DNA of 64,000 nt from an uncultured Gemmatimonadota bacterium (lineage in GTDB: Bacteria > Gemmatimonadota > Gemmatimonadetes > Gemmatimonadales > Gemmatimonadaceae): contig CAIRYG010000011.1 of NCBI GenBank assembly GCA_903882745.1, forward strand, positions 124,001 through 188,000, in the 5' to 3' direction. Made by a program: the position numbers and the translations under genes. The notes beneath the pieces are model-generated. The model was not told the origin of the DNA, ran no database searches, and saw only the letters and a program-made list of their open reading frames with translations. Below are positions 35,618 to 44,681 of this stretch, one piece after another (position 1 is the stretch's first letter; each line of letters begins with the position of its first letter).

Positions 35618-36829
35618 TCAGGCGCCTGCGCGCGCGAACGAACCGCCACGCGCCGCCGGGGCCATCGGGTCGGTCGCGCGGTCACCAATCACCTTCTCGC
35701 GCGTGCTCCCGATATTCACCAGGATTCCCGTCATCAAGAACGACAGGATCAGATTCGACCGGCCGTACGAGATGAACGGCAGGGTGAGCCCCGTGGTCGG
35801 GAGGAGCCCAATCACGACGCCGATGTGCAGATAGGCGGTAATGAGCATCGTACTGGTGATGCCCATCGCCACGAGTTGTTGGAACTTGGTTCGCGCCTGA
35901 GCGGCAATCCGGAAGCCCAGCCACCCCCACACGGCAAAGGTGGCGATCAGCATGGTGAGGCCCACGAAGCCCCACTCTTCACCGATGGTTCCACCGATAA
36001 AGTCGTCGTACGAGAGCGGGAGAAAGCCCAACGCTTGGCGTCCTTCGCCAAATCCGGTTCCGAACCACCCGCCAGAGCCCACGGCAATGAGCGATTGATC
36101 GAGCTGGTAGTTCACCTTTTGATGCGCCGCGCCCGCCATATCGGCGAAGCCCAAAATGCGTTCGAGCACATATTGCAGGCGCTGCACTTCGCTCCAGAGC
36201 ACCGGCACGCCGGCCACGCCAAGAAACACGAAGTGCCCGATACGCGCGCCGGCGGCAATGAGGATAATTCCCGCCTGCAGGATGAAGAACAGCACGGTCG
36301 AGAGGTCCGGCTCAAGCGCCGCGGTCAGGCACAGCACGCCAAGCACGACGCCAATCGGGAGCAGCCCCTTAGACAGCCGCTGCATCTGATCGGCCTTCTT
36401 CACCGCCATCATTGCTGTCCAGAGAATGACCGCGATCTTTGCGAACTCGGAGGGCTGGATTGAACCGCCGTAGAGGTATCGCCGAGCGCCGAGAATCGGG
36501 GGCGCGATCTTGATGGTAAACGGAAGGACCGTGACGAGCATCGCCGCGATGGCGATCCCCATCACCCACCAGGAGAGCTTGCTCCAGCGCTCGGCATCCA
36601 TCTTGGCCGCGATGGCAAAGAACACCGAACCGATCGCCACGCCGGACAGTTGCTTGAAGAGGAACATTGCGCTGTTCCGGCCATCATGGGACGCCTCAAA
36701 GGCGCTCGCGCTGTAGAGCGCGGCAAGCCCAAAGGCGAGGAGCGTAGCCGTGGCGATGACCAACGCCCGCGCCTCGATCCCCATCCGCCACCGCTCACGC
36801 ACGGCAGTTGCCGTGGTGGCCACACTCAC
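35618..36829 (-). CDS. ftsW: Division peptidoglycan glycosyltransferase FtsW (SEDS)
   Basis: Polytopic SEDS-family septal glycan polymerase (403 aa) with about ten membrane helices. Conserved loops are GARRYLYGGSIQPSEFAKI (helix 3-4), ALEPDLSTVLFF with the catalytic-region aspartate, and TGLTLPFISYGRSNLI near the C-terminus. It acts with the PASTA-bearing PBP of this cluster. GTG 36829 overlaps the murD stop by 4 nt (GTGA); a much longer open frame to 37201 is the shadow of murD. RodA is the alternative family member, but location in the cluster favours FtsW. Confidence 0.94.
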   Translation of the reverse strand: MSVATTATAVRERWRMGIEARALVIATATLLAFGLAALYSASAFEASHDGRNSAMFLFKQLSGVAIGSVFFAIAAKMDAERWSKLSWWVMGIAIAAMLVTVLPFTIKIAPPILGARRYLYGGSIQPSEFAKIAVILWTAMMAVKKADQMQRLSKGLLPIGVVLGVLCLTAALEPDLSTVLFFILQAGIILIAAGARIGHFVFLGVAGVPVLWSEVQRLQYVLERILGFADMAGAAHQKVNYQLDQSLIAVGSGGWFGTGFGEGRQALGFLPLSYDDFIGGTIGEEWGFVGLTMLIATFAVWGWLGFRIAAQARTKFQQLVAMGITSTMLITAYLHIGVVIGLLPTTGLTLPFISYGRSNLILSFLMTGILVNIGSTREKVIGDRATDPMAPAARGGSFARAGA

Positions 36830-38229
36830 GCGTCCACCGCCAATCGCTGGAAGGTCGCGCCTCGTGCTTCGTAGTTGCTGAACATGTCGAAACTGGAGCA
36901 GGCCGGAGAGAGCAACACGGCGTCCCCAGGCTGGGCTACAGCGCGGGCACGCGAGATGACTTCCTCGAATGACGATCCGAGGCGCTCCAGCGGCACGTGC
37001 CCGTTCAAGTCCGCCTCGATCCGGTCCGCAGCCTCGCCGTAAGCAATAACGAGCCGCGCGTGCCGTTGCAGCAGCGGGATGAGTGCGCTGTAGGGCTCTC
37101 CCTTGTGTCGTCCACCCAGGAGGACGATTGCTGGGCGGGTCATGCCGGCCACCGCCACGCGGGTAGAGCTCACATTGGTGGCTTTGGAGTCGTTGATCCA
37201 CTGCACCCCGTCGACCTCACCCACGACCTGCAGCCGATGCGGCATCCCGCCGAATGTGGCAACGGCGGCGGCCATGCGAGCCCGCGCCTCGGGCGTCCGA
37301 TGGGAGGGATCGGACATCGCTACCGCTAACACGGCCGCCAACACGTTCGCCACATTGTGATCCCCGAGCAGCGGAATATCGGCGCGGCGCATAAACGTGG
37401 CGCCAAACATCGTCACCTCCCCCCGCGCGAGATCGGCCACCGCCTCGCAGGACGGATGCTCACCCGTCACCGACCGGTCGGTGCTTGCTTCGACGGTGAA
37501 TCGGTGGTGCGTTCCAAGAATCCCACGCACTAGTCGCTGCACTTCAGGATCATCGGCGTTGGTCACCCAGTGCGCGCGCGCCGCGGCGTTCGCAAAGAGT
37601 CGCATCTTGTCGCCGTAGTACTCGTCGAGCGAGGCGTACCGGTCGAGATGGTCCGGCGCGAGGTTCGTGAGCACGCCGACCACCGGGGCGATACTCGGCG
37701 TGTCGTGCAGCTGAAAACTCGACATCTCCAGCGCGATCCACTCCGGCGGGGTCCCCAGCATAGCCAGCTCACTCACCGGCGTTCCGATATTCCCCGCCGC
37801 CACCGCACGGGCGCCGAGCGCGGTGAGCAGGTGGTGAATGAGTGCGGTGACGGTGGTCTTGCCGTTCGTTCCCGTGACGGCGATGTATCGAGTCGTACTC
37901 GGCAGAAAGGCGAGCGCCGCCTCGACTTCGCTCAGAATCGGGATGCCGACTTGGGCCGCGACCAGCAGCGGTGGAGCCGTCGGCGGCACGCCCGGACTGG
38001 CCACGATCGCAACGGCGCGTGCAATGCGCTCGAGATCGTGATGCCCGACGTCCACCGCGATTCCCTTGCCTGCCAACTCGCCAGCTGCCGCGCGAACACC
38101 ATCGCCGGCGGCAGCGTCGGAGACGTAGGCGCGCCCACCATTCCGCGCGATGAGCTCGGCCACCGCGCGGCCGCTGCGCCCCAATCCGATGACCGCGATC
38201 TCTCCGCGGCCCATCAGGGAGCGGATCAC
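36826..38229 (-). CDS. murD: UDP-N-acetylmuramoylalanine--D-glutamate ligase
   Basis: Mur ligase (467 aa) adding D-glutamate. GEIAVIGLGRSGRAVAELI starts the UDP-binding domain, AVTGTNGKTTVTALIHHLL is the ATP loop, LEMSSFQLHDT the substrate loop, and WINDSKATNVSSTRVAV the C-terminal-domain signature. GTG 38229 overlaps the mraY stop by 4 nt (GTGA); ATG 38214 is an alternative start five codons later. It is coupled to mraY upstream and ftsW downstream. Confidence 0.96.
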   Translation of the reverse strand: MIRSLMGRGEIAVIGLGRSGRAVAELIARNGGRAYVSDAAAGDGVRAAAGELAGKGIAVDVGHHDLERIARAVAIVASPGVPPTAPPLLVAAQVGIPILSEVEAALAFLPSTTRYIAVTGTNGKTTVTALIHHLLTALGARAVAAGNIGTPVSELAMLGTPPEWIALEMSSFQLHDTPSIAPVVGVLTNLAPDHLDRYASLDEYYGDKMRLFANAAARAHWVTNADDPEVQRLVRGILGTHHRFTVEASTDRSVTGEHPSCEAVADLARGEVTMFGATFMRRADIPLLGDHNVANVLAAVLAVAMSDPSHRTPEARARMAAAVATFGGMPHRLQVVGEVDGVQWINDSKATNVSSTRVAVAGMTRPAIVLLGGRHKGEPYSALIPLLQRHARLVIAYGEAADRIEADLNGHVPLERLGSSFEEVISRARAVAQPGDAVLLSPACSSFDMFSNYEARGATFQRLAVDA

Positions 38230-39368
38230 CGCAGTTTTAGCGTGGTGAGTGCCACGAAGGCACACAGGATGCCGATAATCCAGAAGCGCACCACGACTTG
38301 GGTCTCAGGCCATCCCTTGAGTTCGTAGTGATGATGCAACGGCGCCCGCAAAAAGACGCGGTGCTTCTGTGCGTATTCGAGGCCGTGCCGCTTGCGTCGC
38401 ATCTTGAAGGCCGTACGCTGAATGACGACCGAAATCGTCTCGGCGACAAACACACCACCGATAAACACCACGAGAAACTCAGACTTGAGGAGGATTGCCA
38501 CGGCACCGAGCGCGCCACCCAACGCGAGGGAGCCCGTATCACCCATGAAGACCTGCGCCGGATGCGAGTTGTACCAGAGAAAACCGAGGCAGGCCCCGAA
38601 CGTCGCGGTGCAGAAGATTGTCAGCTCGCCCGCCCCACGCAGATAAAACAGCTGCAGGTAGCTTGCGGCATTGAAGTTGCCCATCGAGTAGGCAAACAGT
38701 GCGAGCGTTGCCATCGCGATCGCCATGAGCCCTGCGGCAAGCCCATCGAGTCCGTCGGTCAGATTCACCGCGTTGCTGGTGCCCGTAATGACGAACGTGA
38801 CGAACGGCACGTAGAGCCACGCCATCCCAATGGTGGCCGGGACAACCAAGACGTACTTCATGAAGGGAAGTGTCGTCGACGCTCCCGGAAGTGGATTGAG
38901 CGGGACCTGCCAGAGATACACCGCCATCGCCAATCCGATGGCGATCTGTCCTGCGAGCTTGTAGCGCTCCACTAACCCGTGGTTCTCCTTCCCTTCGCGC
39001 TTCTGTTTGAGCTTTAGGTAATCGTCGAGGAACCCGATGGCGCCCATCCACAGCATCACGAGCATCGCAATCCAGACATACCGATTGTCGAGCCGCATCC
39101 AGAGCAGGGTGGGAATAAAGGTCGCGGCCAGAATAATCAGGCCGCCCATCGTCGGGGTCTTCCCTTTGCCAGCGTGCGTCGCGGGAGTGCCCTCGCGCAC
39201 CACTTGATGAATCATCATCGACTGGAGCCGACGCAGAATCATGGGGCCAATAACAAAGGCCACGAGCAGCGCCGTCACGGCAGCACCGGCCGCCCGGAAC
39301 GAGATGTACCGGAAGACGTTGAAAATCGAATGCTGCTTCGCGAGCGGGAACAGAAAGTAATAGAGCAT
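38226..39368 (-). CDS. mraY: Phospho-N-acetylmuramoyl-pentapeptide transferase
   Basis: Ten-helix membrane transferase (380 aa) linking UDP-MurNAc-pentapeptide to undecaprenyl phosphate to form lipid I. GKGKTPTMGGLIILAA, AIGFLDDYLKL (acidic DD), NAVNLTDGLDGLA and MGDTGSLALGGALG are the active-site loops; FLRAPLHHHYEL is the HHH motif. ATG 39368 gives MLYYFLFPL, the usual beginning, 7 nt after murF. Confidence 0.97.
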   Translation of the reverse strand: MLYYFLFPLAKQHSIFNVFRYISFRAAGAAVTALLVAFVIGPMILRRLQSMMIHQVVREGTPATHAGKGKTPTMGGLIILAATFIPTLLWMRLDNRYVWIAMLVMLWMGAIGFLDDYLKLKQKREGKENHGLVERYKLAGQIAIGLAMAVYLWQVPLNPLPGASTTLPFMKYVLVVPATIGMAWLYVPFVTFVITGTSNAVNLTDGLDGLAAGLMAIAMATLALFAYSMGNFNAASYLQLFYLRGAGELTIFCTATFGACLGFLWYNSHPAQVFMGDTGSLALGGALGAVAILLKSEFLVVFIGGVFVAETISVVIQRTAFKMRRKRHGLEYAQKHRVFLRAPLHHHYELKGWPETQVVVRFWIIGILCAFVALTTLKLR

Positions 39369-39375
39369 CGCGTGG

Positions 39376-40758
39376 TTACCGGATTCCGGGGGAAGCGGAC
39401 CAATCCGTAAGGTACGGCACAAGGCGCTCAAGGCGAACCCCTCGCGAGGCCTTCAGCAAAATCGCGGCATGTGACGGGAGCAGGGGCTGCAGCAACGGCC
39501 ACAGCTCGTCGACGTCTGGAGCGGTCACCACGGTCGTCGCACCGTGCGACACCGTGCCGAGCGCTGCCACGAACTCTCCGATGCCGGCCACCACCCCTGC
39601 ACCGCTCGCGAGTGCCGCCGCAGCGATTTCTCGATGCGAGCGCTCCGAGGCGGCGCCCAGTTCGCGCATGGTCCCCAACACGATCACGCGCGGCCGCGAG
39701 CCGGCGACATCGCCGAGTAGGGCAATCGCCGCCCGTGCCGAACCGGGATTAGCGTTATACGCATCATTGATGAGGAGCGCGCTCCCGAGTGGCGCGACCG
39801 ACGAGCGCATGGCGGGCACGCTCCCGACATCGATTCCTGCGATGCCCTGCGCCGCGTCCGCCACCGAGAGTCCGCATTCGGAAGCCACTGCGAGCGCGAG
39901 CATCGCGTTGCGCAGGTTGTGCGCCCCGCGGAGCGGAACCTCAACACGCGTCCCGCTGACGTCCATCCAGCCGCGGCCGTCCTCGTGCAGGCCGTGGGCC
40001 GTCGCGGCGAGCATGCCGTCACCGAGCCCCACGGACACGACGCTGCCCGTTCGCGCCACGCGCGCCGTTGCCTCACGCAGCAGATCAGCCTCCACCGCAG
40101 GAATAATCACGGTCGCAATGCCGTCACACAGCGAGGCCTCCTCGGCGAGCACACCGGCGAGATCGCCGAACCCTTCGAGATGTTCTTCTTGGATTGCGGT
40201 GACGACGGCAATATTCGGCTCGGTGATGGCGCGCAGGATCGCGATTTCGCCCGGCTCGTTCGTTCCGACTTCGATCACGGCGACGTCGGTGTTGTCAGGA
40301 AGTGCGAGCAGTGTGAGCGGTACGCCGATCTGGTTGTTGAGATTGCCCGTCGTCGCGTGCACGTTGAGCCGCGCGCTGAGCGCGCCGCGAATCAACTCTT
40401 TGGTGCTCGTCTTGCCATTTGAGCCACCCACGGCGACCACCGGACCGCCCCATGCACGGCGCTTGTAGCGTCCCAGTGCGCCGAGCGCGTGCAGGGTATT
40501 CTCGACCACGAGTGCCGGTACGCCCAGCCCCGCCGCACGAACTCCTGAGTTCACAATCACCGCCGCGGCGCCCTTCGCGACGGCCTCGGCCAGGAAATCG
40601 TGCGCGTCAAAGGTCTCGCCGACCAACGCAAGGAAACAGTCCCCGGGCTGCACGGCGCGGGTGTCGGTGCAGATCGCGCGGATTGGGCGATCGTCCGCGA
40701 CGCCGAGTTCCAGCGCGGCGTGCAGGCGGCGGAGCGTCCAGAATGGGGCCGCGCTCAC
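39376..40758 (-). CDS. murF: UDP-MurNAc-tripeptide--D-Ala-D-Ala ligase
   Basis: Mur ligase (460 aa) completing the pentapeptide with D-Ala-D-Ala. Motifs are DTRAVQPGDCFLAL in the UDP-binding domain, VAVGGSNGKTSTKELI as the ATP loop (the NGKTSTKE form is MurF-specific), EVGTNEPGEI, and LLINDAYNANPGSA in the C-terminal region. GTG 40758 overlaps the murE stop by 4 nt (GTGA). The D-Ala-D-Ala ligase that feeds it is not in this window; alr at 15.6-16.7 kb supplies D-alanine. Confidence 0.96.
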   Translation of the reverse strand: MSAAPFWTLRRLHAALELGVADDRPIRAICTDTRAVQPGDCFLALVGETFDAHDFLAEAVAKGAAAVIVNSGVRAAGLGVPALVVENTLHALGALGRYKRRAWGGPVVAVGGSNGKTSTKELIRGALSARLNVHATTGNLNNQIGVPLTLLALPDNTDVAVIEVGTNEPGEIAILRAITEPNIAVVTAIQEEHLEGFGDLAGVLAEEASLCDGIATVIIPAVEADLLREATARVARTGSVVSVGLGDGMLAATAHGLHEDGRGWMDVSGTRVEVPLRGAHNLRNAMLALAVASECGLSVADAAQGIAGIDVGSVPAMRSSVAPLGSALLINDAYNANPGSARAAIALLGDVAGSRPRVIVLGTMRELGAASERSHREIAAAALASGAGVVAGIGEFVAALGTVSHGATTVVTAPDVDELWPLLQPLLPSHAAILLKASRGVRLERLVPYLTDWSASPGIR

Positions 40759-42272
40759 AATGCGCCTCCCGCGGAGTTGGCGATAATGTCTCGCACGATG
40801 TCGCGCTCGTCGAATGGGTATTTGGTCGTGCCGCGAATTTGGTATGTCTCATGGCCCTTGCCCGCGAGCAGCACCACGTCGGTCGCAGGGTCGGCCAGTG
40901 CGATAGCGCGTGCGATGGCCTCACGGCGGTCTACGATGCGCTCCGACGTTCCGCCAACCATTCCGGCTGCGATGTCGTCGAGGATTTGCGTCGGATCTTC
41001 GGTGCGCGGGTTGTCGCTGGTGGCGATGGCGATATCAGCGCTCCGTTCAGCGATCGCCCCCATCTCTGGACGCTTGCCACGATCGCGGTCGCCGCCGGCG
41101 CCGAAGACAACAATCAACCGCCCCGGGGTGAAGGGGCGCAGGGCGTCGAGCGCGCGTTGCAGCGCGTCGGGCGTGTGTGCGTAGTCGCGCAATACGGTCG
41201 GGTGTTCGCTCAGGATTTCGAGTCGACCAGGCACCTGCGGCAGCGTGGCGAGCCGAGCGGCAATCTGGTCGTGCGTCATCCCCAACGCGTAGGCAGCCGC
41301 GGCCGCGCCAAGAGCGTTTGAGATGTTGAAATCGCCAATGAGCGGCAGGTGAACCGCCGAAGCGCCCGACGGCGTGACCAGTCGCCAGCGACTCCCGCGT
41401 GGTTCGAAGCGAACGTCTTCTGCTCGTACATCAGCCGGCGCGCCGGTGCACCCGAACCGGAGCCGCTGCGGCATCTCGCGAAGCGCGCGCCAGGCTCCGT
41501 CGTCGGCGTTGATGACCGCGCAGCCGTCGGCGGCAAGTGACTCCAGGAGCAATGCCTTGGCGGCGAAGTACTGCTCCATCGTGCCGTGATAATCGAGATG
41601 GTCGCGGGTGAAGTTCGTGAACACCCCAGCCGCGAACTCGAGCCCCTCGACGCGATGCTGGTGCAGTGAATGGGACGACACTTCCATCGCCACGCGCGTG
41701 ACTCCCGCATCGACAAGCGCACGCAAGACCCGCTGCAGCTCAATCGGCCCCGGGGTGGTGAGTCCACTCCCGCCGTCGAGCTCGCCCCCCGTGCTGCCAA
41801 TGAGAACGCCGAGCGTTCCGATGGATGCCGCGCGATGTTCCGGTGCGTCGAGGAGGTGGCGGAGCATGCCCACGGTGGTCGTCTTACCGTTCGTTCCAGT
41901 CACAGCCACCAGTGACAACGCACGCGCAGGCTGGCCATAAAAGGCGGCTGCCGCAACCGCTGCGGCTCGACGCGCGTCGTGTACCACGATGGACGGAAGG
42001 TCCGTGGCTGCGGAATCCTCGACAATCGCCACCGACGCACCGGCCTGATCGGCCACACCGAGGAACTCATGCCCGTCGCGCGCACTCCCCCGCACCGCCA
42101 CAAACACGCCACCCGCTACGACGGCGCGGCTATCGTCGGTGATGCCGGCAACCGTCAGGGGAAGCTCGCCGCGCACGGAACGGACGAGCGTGGCGCGCTC
42201 CAATGCCCGCAGCATGACATCCGTGCTGACCCGCACGTGCACCCGCTTGCCCTGCGCGCGCCCGGGGCTCAC
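40755..42272 (-). CDS. murE: UDP-MurNAc-L-Ala-D-Glu--meso-diaminopimelate ligase
   Basis: Mur ligase (505 aa). DDSRAVVAGGVFVAV is the uridine-binding segment, VAVTGTNGKTTTVGML the ATP loop, VAMEVSSHSLHQHRV the lysine-region helix. DNPRTEDP is the amino-acid-specificity motif: DNPR denotes meso-diaminopimelate, whereas lysine enzymes differ there. VFGAGGDRDRGKRPEMG is also typical. This identifies the organism's stem peptide as DAP type. GTG 42272 overlaps the PBP stop by 4 nt (GTGA). Confidence 0.97.
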   Translation of the reverse strand: MSPGRAQGKRVHVRVSTDVMLRALERATLVRSVRGELPLTVAGITDDSRAVVAGGVFVAVRGSARDGHEFLGVADQAGASVAIVEDSAATDLPSIVVHDARRAAAVAAAAFYGQPARALSLVAVTGTNGKTTTVGMLRHLLDAPEHRAASIGTLGVLIGSTGGELDGGSGLTTPGPIELQRVLRALVDAGVTRVAMEVSSHSLHQHRVEGLEFAAGVFTNFTRDHLDYHGTMEQYFAAKALLLESLAADGCAVINADDGAWRALREMPQRLRFGCTGAPADVRAEDVRFEPRGSRWRLVTPSGASAVHLPLIGDFNISNALGAAAAAYALGMTHDQIAARLATLPQVPGRLEILSEHPTVLRDYAHTPDALQRALDALRPFTPGRLIVVFGAGGDRDRGKRPEMGAIAERSADIAIATSDNPRTEDPTQILDDIAAGMVGGTSERIVDRREAIARAIALADPATDVVLLAGKGHETYQIRGTTKYPFDERDIVRDIIANSAGGAL

Positions 42273-44353
42273 GGCGCACGCTCGATGCGGACCATAGCTC
42301 CGGCCGGGAGCATTGCCCCTGCGGCCGGCGATGTCCCGCGGACCGGTCCGGGGGCATCGTTGCCCAGCGTCACTCGGAACCCCGCACGATGCAACGTGTG
42401 CACCGCGTCGCGAATGCTCGCCCCCGACACATCGGGCACGCCGCGCTCGGCCACCACACGTATCTCGTCGCTGCGCTTTTGTCCGAGCTCAAAGACAATG
42501 GGCACGCTCCCCGACGCCGTCGCGCGCACGGTGGAATCGACGCGCTGCACACTATCAACGTTTGCGGGCTTGCCTGTGGCGCGAGTCGGAGCGGCCGCGA
42601 GTGCGCCGCGATCCAGCGACACATCGCGCGCCGCGATTGCCGCTTGGAGCACGGCCTTTGAGACTGGGGCGGCAGCCTTGCCGCCGTAAATCGTCGTCGT
42701 CGGGTTATCGATCTTCACGAGGATCACCACCTGCGGCTTGTCGGCAGGAAAGATCCCGACGAAACTCGCCGTGTACTTCCCCTTCACATAGCGTCCGTGC
42801 TCCGTGCGCTTTGCCGTGCCGGTCTTGCCCGCCACGTCAAATGTCGCGAGGTTCGCCTGATCACCCGTGCCGCCGGTGACCACGCTGCGCAGCATCGCGA
42901 GTGCAGCTTCGGATGTTTCGGGACTCATCACCCGTCGGACGACCTTCCGCGTGTGCGTGTACCGCACCGTGCCATCGACCGCGCGAATTTCCTTGACCAG
43001 CGCCGGCTCCAGCAACTCGCCGCCATTCGCGATGGCTGCGTAGGCCGTTGCCAACTGGAGCGGTGTCACGGTGAGCGCATAGCCCATCGCCAATGACGCC
43101 GGGGTCTGCTTGTCCCAGTTGCGCGGAGCGCGCAACGTACCGGGCTGTTCGCCTGGGTAGGGCAATCCGGTCTGTGCTCCGAACCCGAGATCCCGCAACA
43201 GCTCAAACTGCTCCCCAGGATTCAGTCGCTGGGCGAACTGGACGATGCCAATATTGCTCGAATACTGAATGACCTGCGCGAGTGTGAACTCGGCGGCCGG
43301 GTGGTCATCTTCGAGCTTGCGGCCATTCAACTCCCACTTGCCGCCGTGGACGTTCATCACCTCGTCCACACGCGCCCGCTTGAGATCGAGAAGACGCGCG
43401 GCCACAAAGGGCTTCAGCGTCGAGCCAGGCTCGTACGGTTCCAGCAGTGCGGTCGCGCCCGACGACAACGGATTAGTCCGGCGGCTAGCCATCGCTCGCA
43501 CTTCACCGCTGCGCGGGTCGAGCACCACGATGTCGCCGCCCTCAGCCCCGTACTGCTTGACCGCATCGGCGAGCGCTCGCTCGGTAATATCCTGCAGCGC
43601 CTGATTGATCGTGAGCGTCACCGTGTTGCCCGGTGTCGGGGCCGTGCCGTTGAGCACCGGTGAGTCAAAGCTCGCCCCACTGCCGTCTCGGAGTAGCGCC
43701 GCACGGCCGGGCGTCCCGCGCAACTGTGTGTCGAGCGCCTTCTCCACCCCGTCGATCGGGTTACCGCTCTCATCGGCGTGGCCGATCAAGCGCCGGAGTC
43801 CGTCGGTCGCCGCAGGCACGCGCTCAAGCACCGTCGTCGAGTGCACCCCGCGGACCGTGCGAATACTCTGCACATCGCTCGCGAGGAATCGACCAGGTAT
43901 CACCGAATACGCGCGACTGGTGTCTGTTGCCTTTGCCACCCAGTCTGCCGCAACGCCCGCGCGCGCGAGCACATGCCGCACGCTGTCGAGACGTTCCATT
44001 CCGGTGATTCCACGCTTTCGTCCCACCGCCTTCACCTTGTCGGTCAGGCTTTCCTTCTTCTTGCCTTTCTTGGTGGTGTCAGGGAGGGTGCCGAGCTTCG
44101 GCAGGCCCGCGACTTCGCGGGGTGCGACCTCGAGGCGAACCTGCTCTCGGCTCTCCACAAGCAACGAGCCGGTCGCATCGAGAATCATCCCGCGCGGGGC
44201 TTGCACCGGTGTGCCGGATTCGTGCAACCGACGCGCCTTGGCGCGCCACTCCGCGCCGTGCAGCAATTGTACATAGGCCGCGCGCCCAACTAGCGCCACG
44301 GCGAAGGCCGTGAAGCACCCGTGAATGAAGCCCGTGCGACTGATCGAAATCAC
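42269..44353 (-). CDS. ftsI: Division class B penicillin-binding protein with C-terminal PASTA domain
   Basis: Septal transpeptidase (694 aa). One N-terminal membrane helix is followed by a dimerisation domain with an unusual Lys-rich insert (PDTTKKGKKKESLTDKVK). The active-site motifs are S311-T-L-K314 (EPGSTLKPF), S365-S-N367 (QYSSNIGI) and K510-T-G512 (VAGKTGTAKR). Residues from about 630 form one PASTA domain: GVPDVSGASIRDAVHTLHRA then TSPAAGAMLPAGAMV. PASTA-bearing division PBPs are best known in Gram-positives. GTG 44353 overlaps the ftsL stop by 4 nt. It pairs with FtsW. Confidence 0.94.
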   Translation of the reverse strand: MISISRTGFIHGCFTAFAVALVGRAAYVQLLHGAEWRAKARRLHESGTPVQAPRGMILDATGSLLVESREQVRLEVAPREVAGLPKLGTLPDTTKKGKKKESLTDKVKAVGRKRGITGMERLDSVRHVLARAGVAADWVAKATDTSRAYSVIPGRFLASDVQSIRTVRGVHSTTVLERVPAATDGLRRLIGHADESGNPIDGVEKALDTQLRGTPGRAALLRDGSGASFDSPVLNGTAPTPGNTVTLTINQALQDITERALADAVKQYGAEGGDIVVLDPRSGEVRAMASRRTNPLSSGATALLEPYEPGSTLKPFVAARLLDLKRARVDEVMNVHGGKWELNGRKLEDDHPAAEFTLAQVIQYSSNIGIVQFAQRLNPGEQFELLRDLGFGAQTGLPYPGEQPGTLRAPRNWDKQTPASLAMGYALTVTPLQLATAYAAIANGGELLEPALVKEIRAVDGTVRYTHTRKVVRRVMSPETSEAALAMLRSVVTGGTGDQANLATFDVAGKTGTAKRTEHGRYVKGKYTASFVGIFPADKPQVVILVKIDNPTTTIYGGKAAAPVSKAVLQAAIAARDVSLDRGALAAAPTRATGKPANVDSVQRVDSTVRATASGSVPIVFELGQKRSDEIRVVAERGVPDVSGASIRDAVHTLHRAGFRVTLGNDAPGPVRGTSPAAGAMLPAGAMVRIERAP

Positions 44354-44643
44354 GGCTTCCCTCGCGGCGTTGCAACGGCGCGCTCGACGTAGCGCACCAT
44401 GCTGTCACTCGGATCACGCATGTCGAGTCGCTGGCTCACAATGCCGGCGAGACGCGACCGGCTCGACGCATCACGAATATCGCCCTTCAGCTTGGCGCGC
44501 TCGGCGCCGAGTGCCGCGCGAAGATCCTCCAGCTTGTGCTGCTCGCGAGCCAGAATCGACCCGTAGCTCCGCCGCCAGATCACGCCAGCGGCCACGAGTA
44601 CGAACCCCACGAGCAGGAGCGCAAGAATCGAGCGCCCTCTCAC
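44350..44643 (-). CDS. ftsL: FtsL-like division protein
   Basis: Small bitopic protein (97 aa): a short basic tail, one membrane segment (ILALLLVGFVLVAAGVIW) and a periplasmic coiled coil (ILAREQHKLEDLRAALGAERAK) followed by a short conserved-type tail. FtsL forms a complex with FtsB and FtsQ that activates FtsWI. Sequence conservation in FtsL is poor; the assignment rests on size, topology and position between rsmH and the PBP. The start GTG 44643 lies in the last of three 14-nt repeats; the preceding copy supplies GAGAGG 6 nt upstream. Confidence 0.85.
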   Translation of the reverse strand: MRGRSILALLLVGFVLVAAGVIWRRSYGSILAREQHKLEDLRAALGAERAKLKGDIRDASSRSRLAGIVSQRLDMRDPSDSMVRYVERAVATPRGKP

Positions 44644-44678
44644 GAGCGGCCTCTCACGAGCGGCCTCTCACGAGCGGC
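44637..44678. repeat. Three tandem 14-bp repeats carrying the ftsL start
   Basis: CTCTCACGAGCGGC (plus strand) occurs three times head to tail with no mismatch, filling the 38-nt rsmH-ftsL gap and entering the first codons of ftsL. On the minus strand each copy supplies an SD-like GAGAGG and a GTG start, so the array is the translation-initiation region of ftsL. Confidence 0.9.
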
Positions 44679-44681
44679 CGC

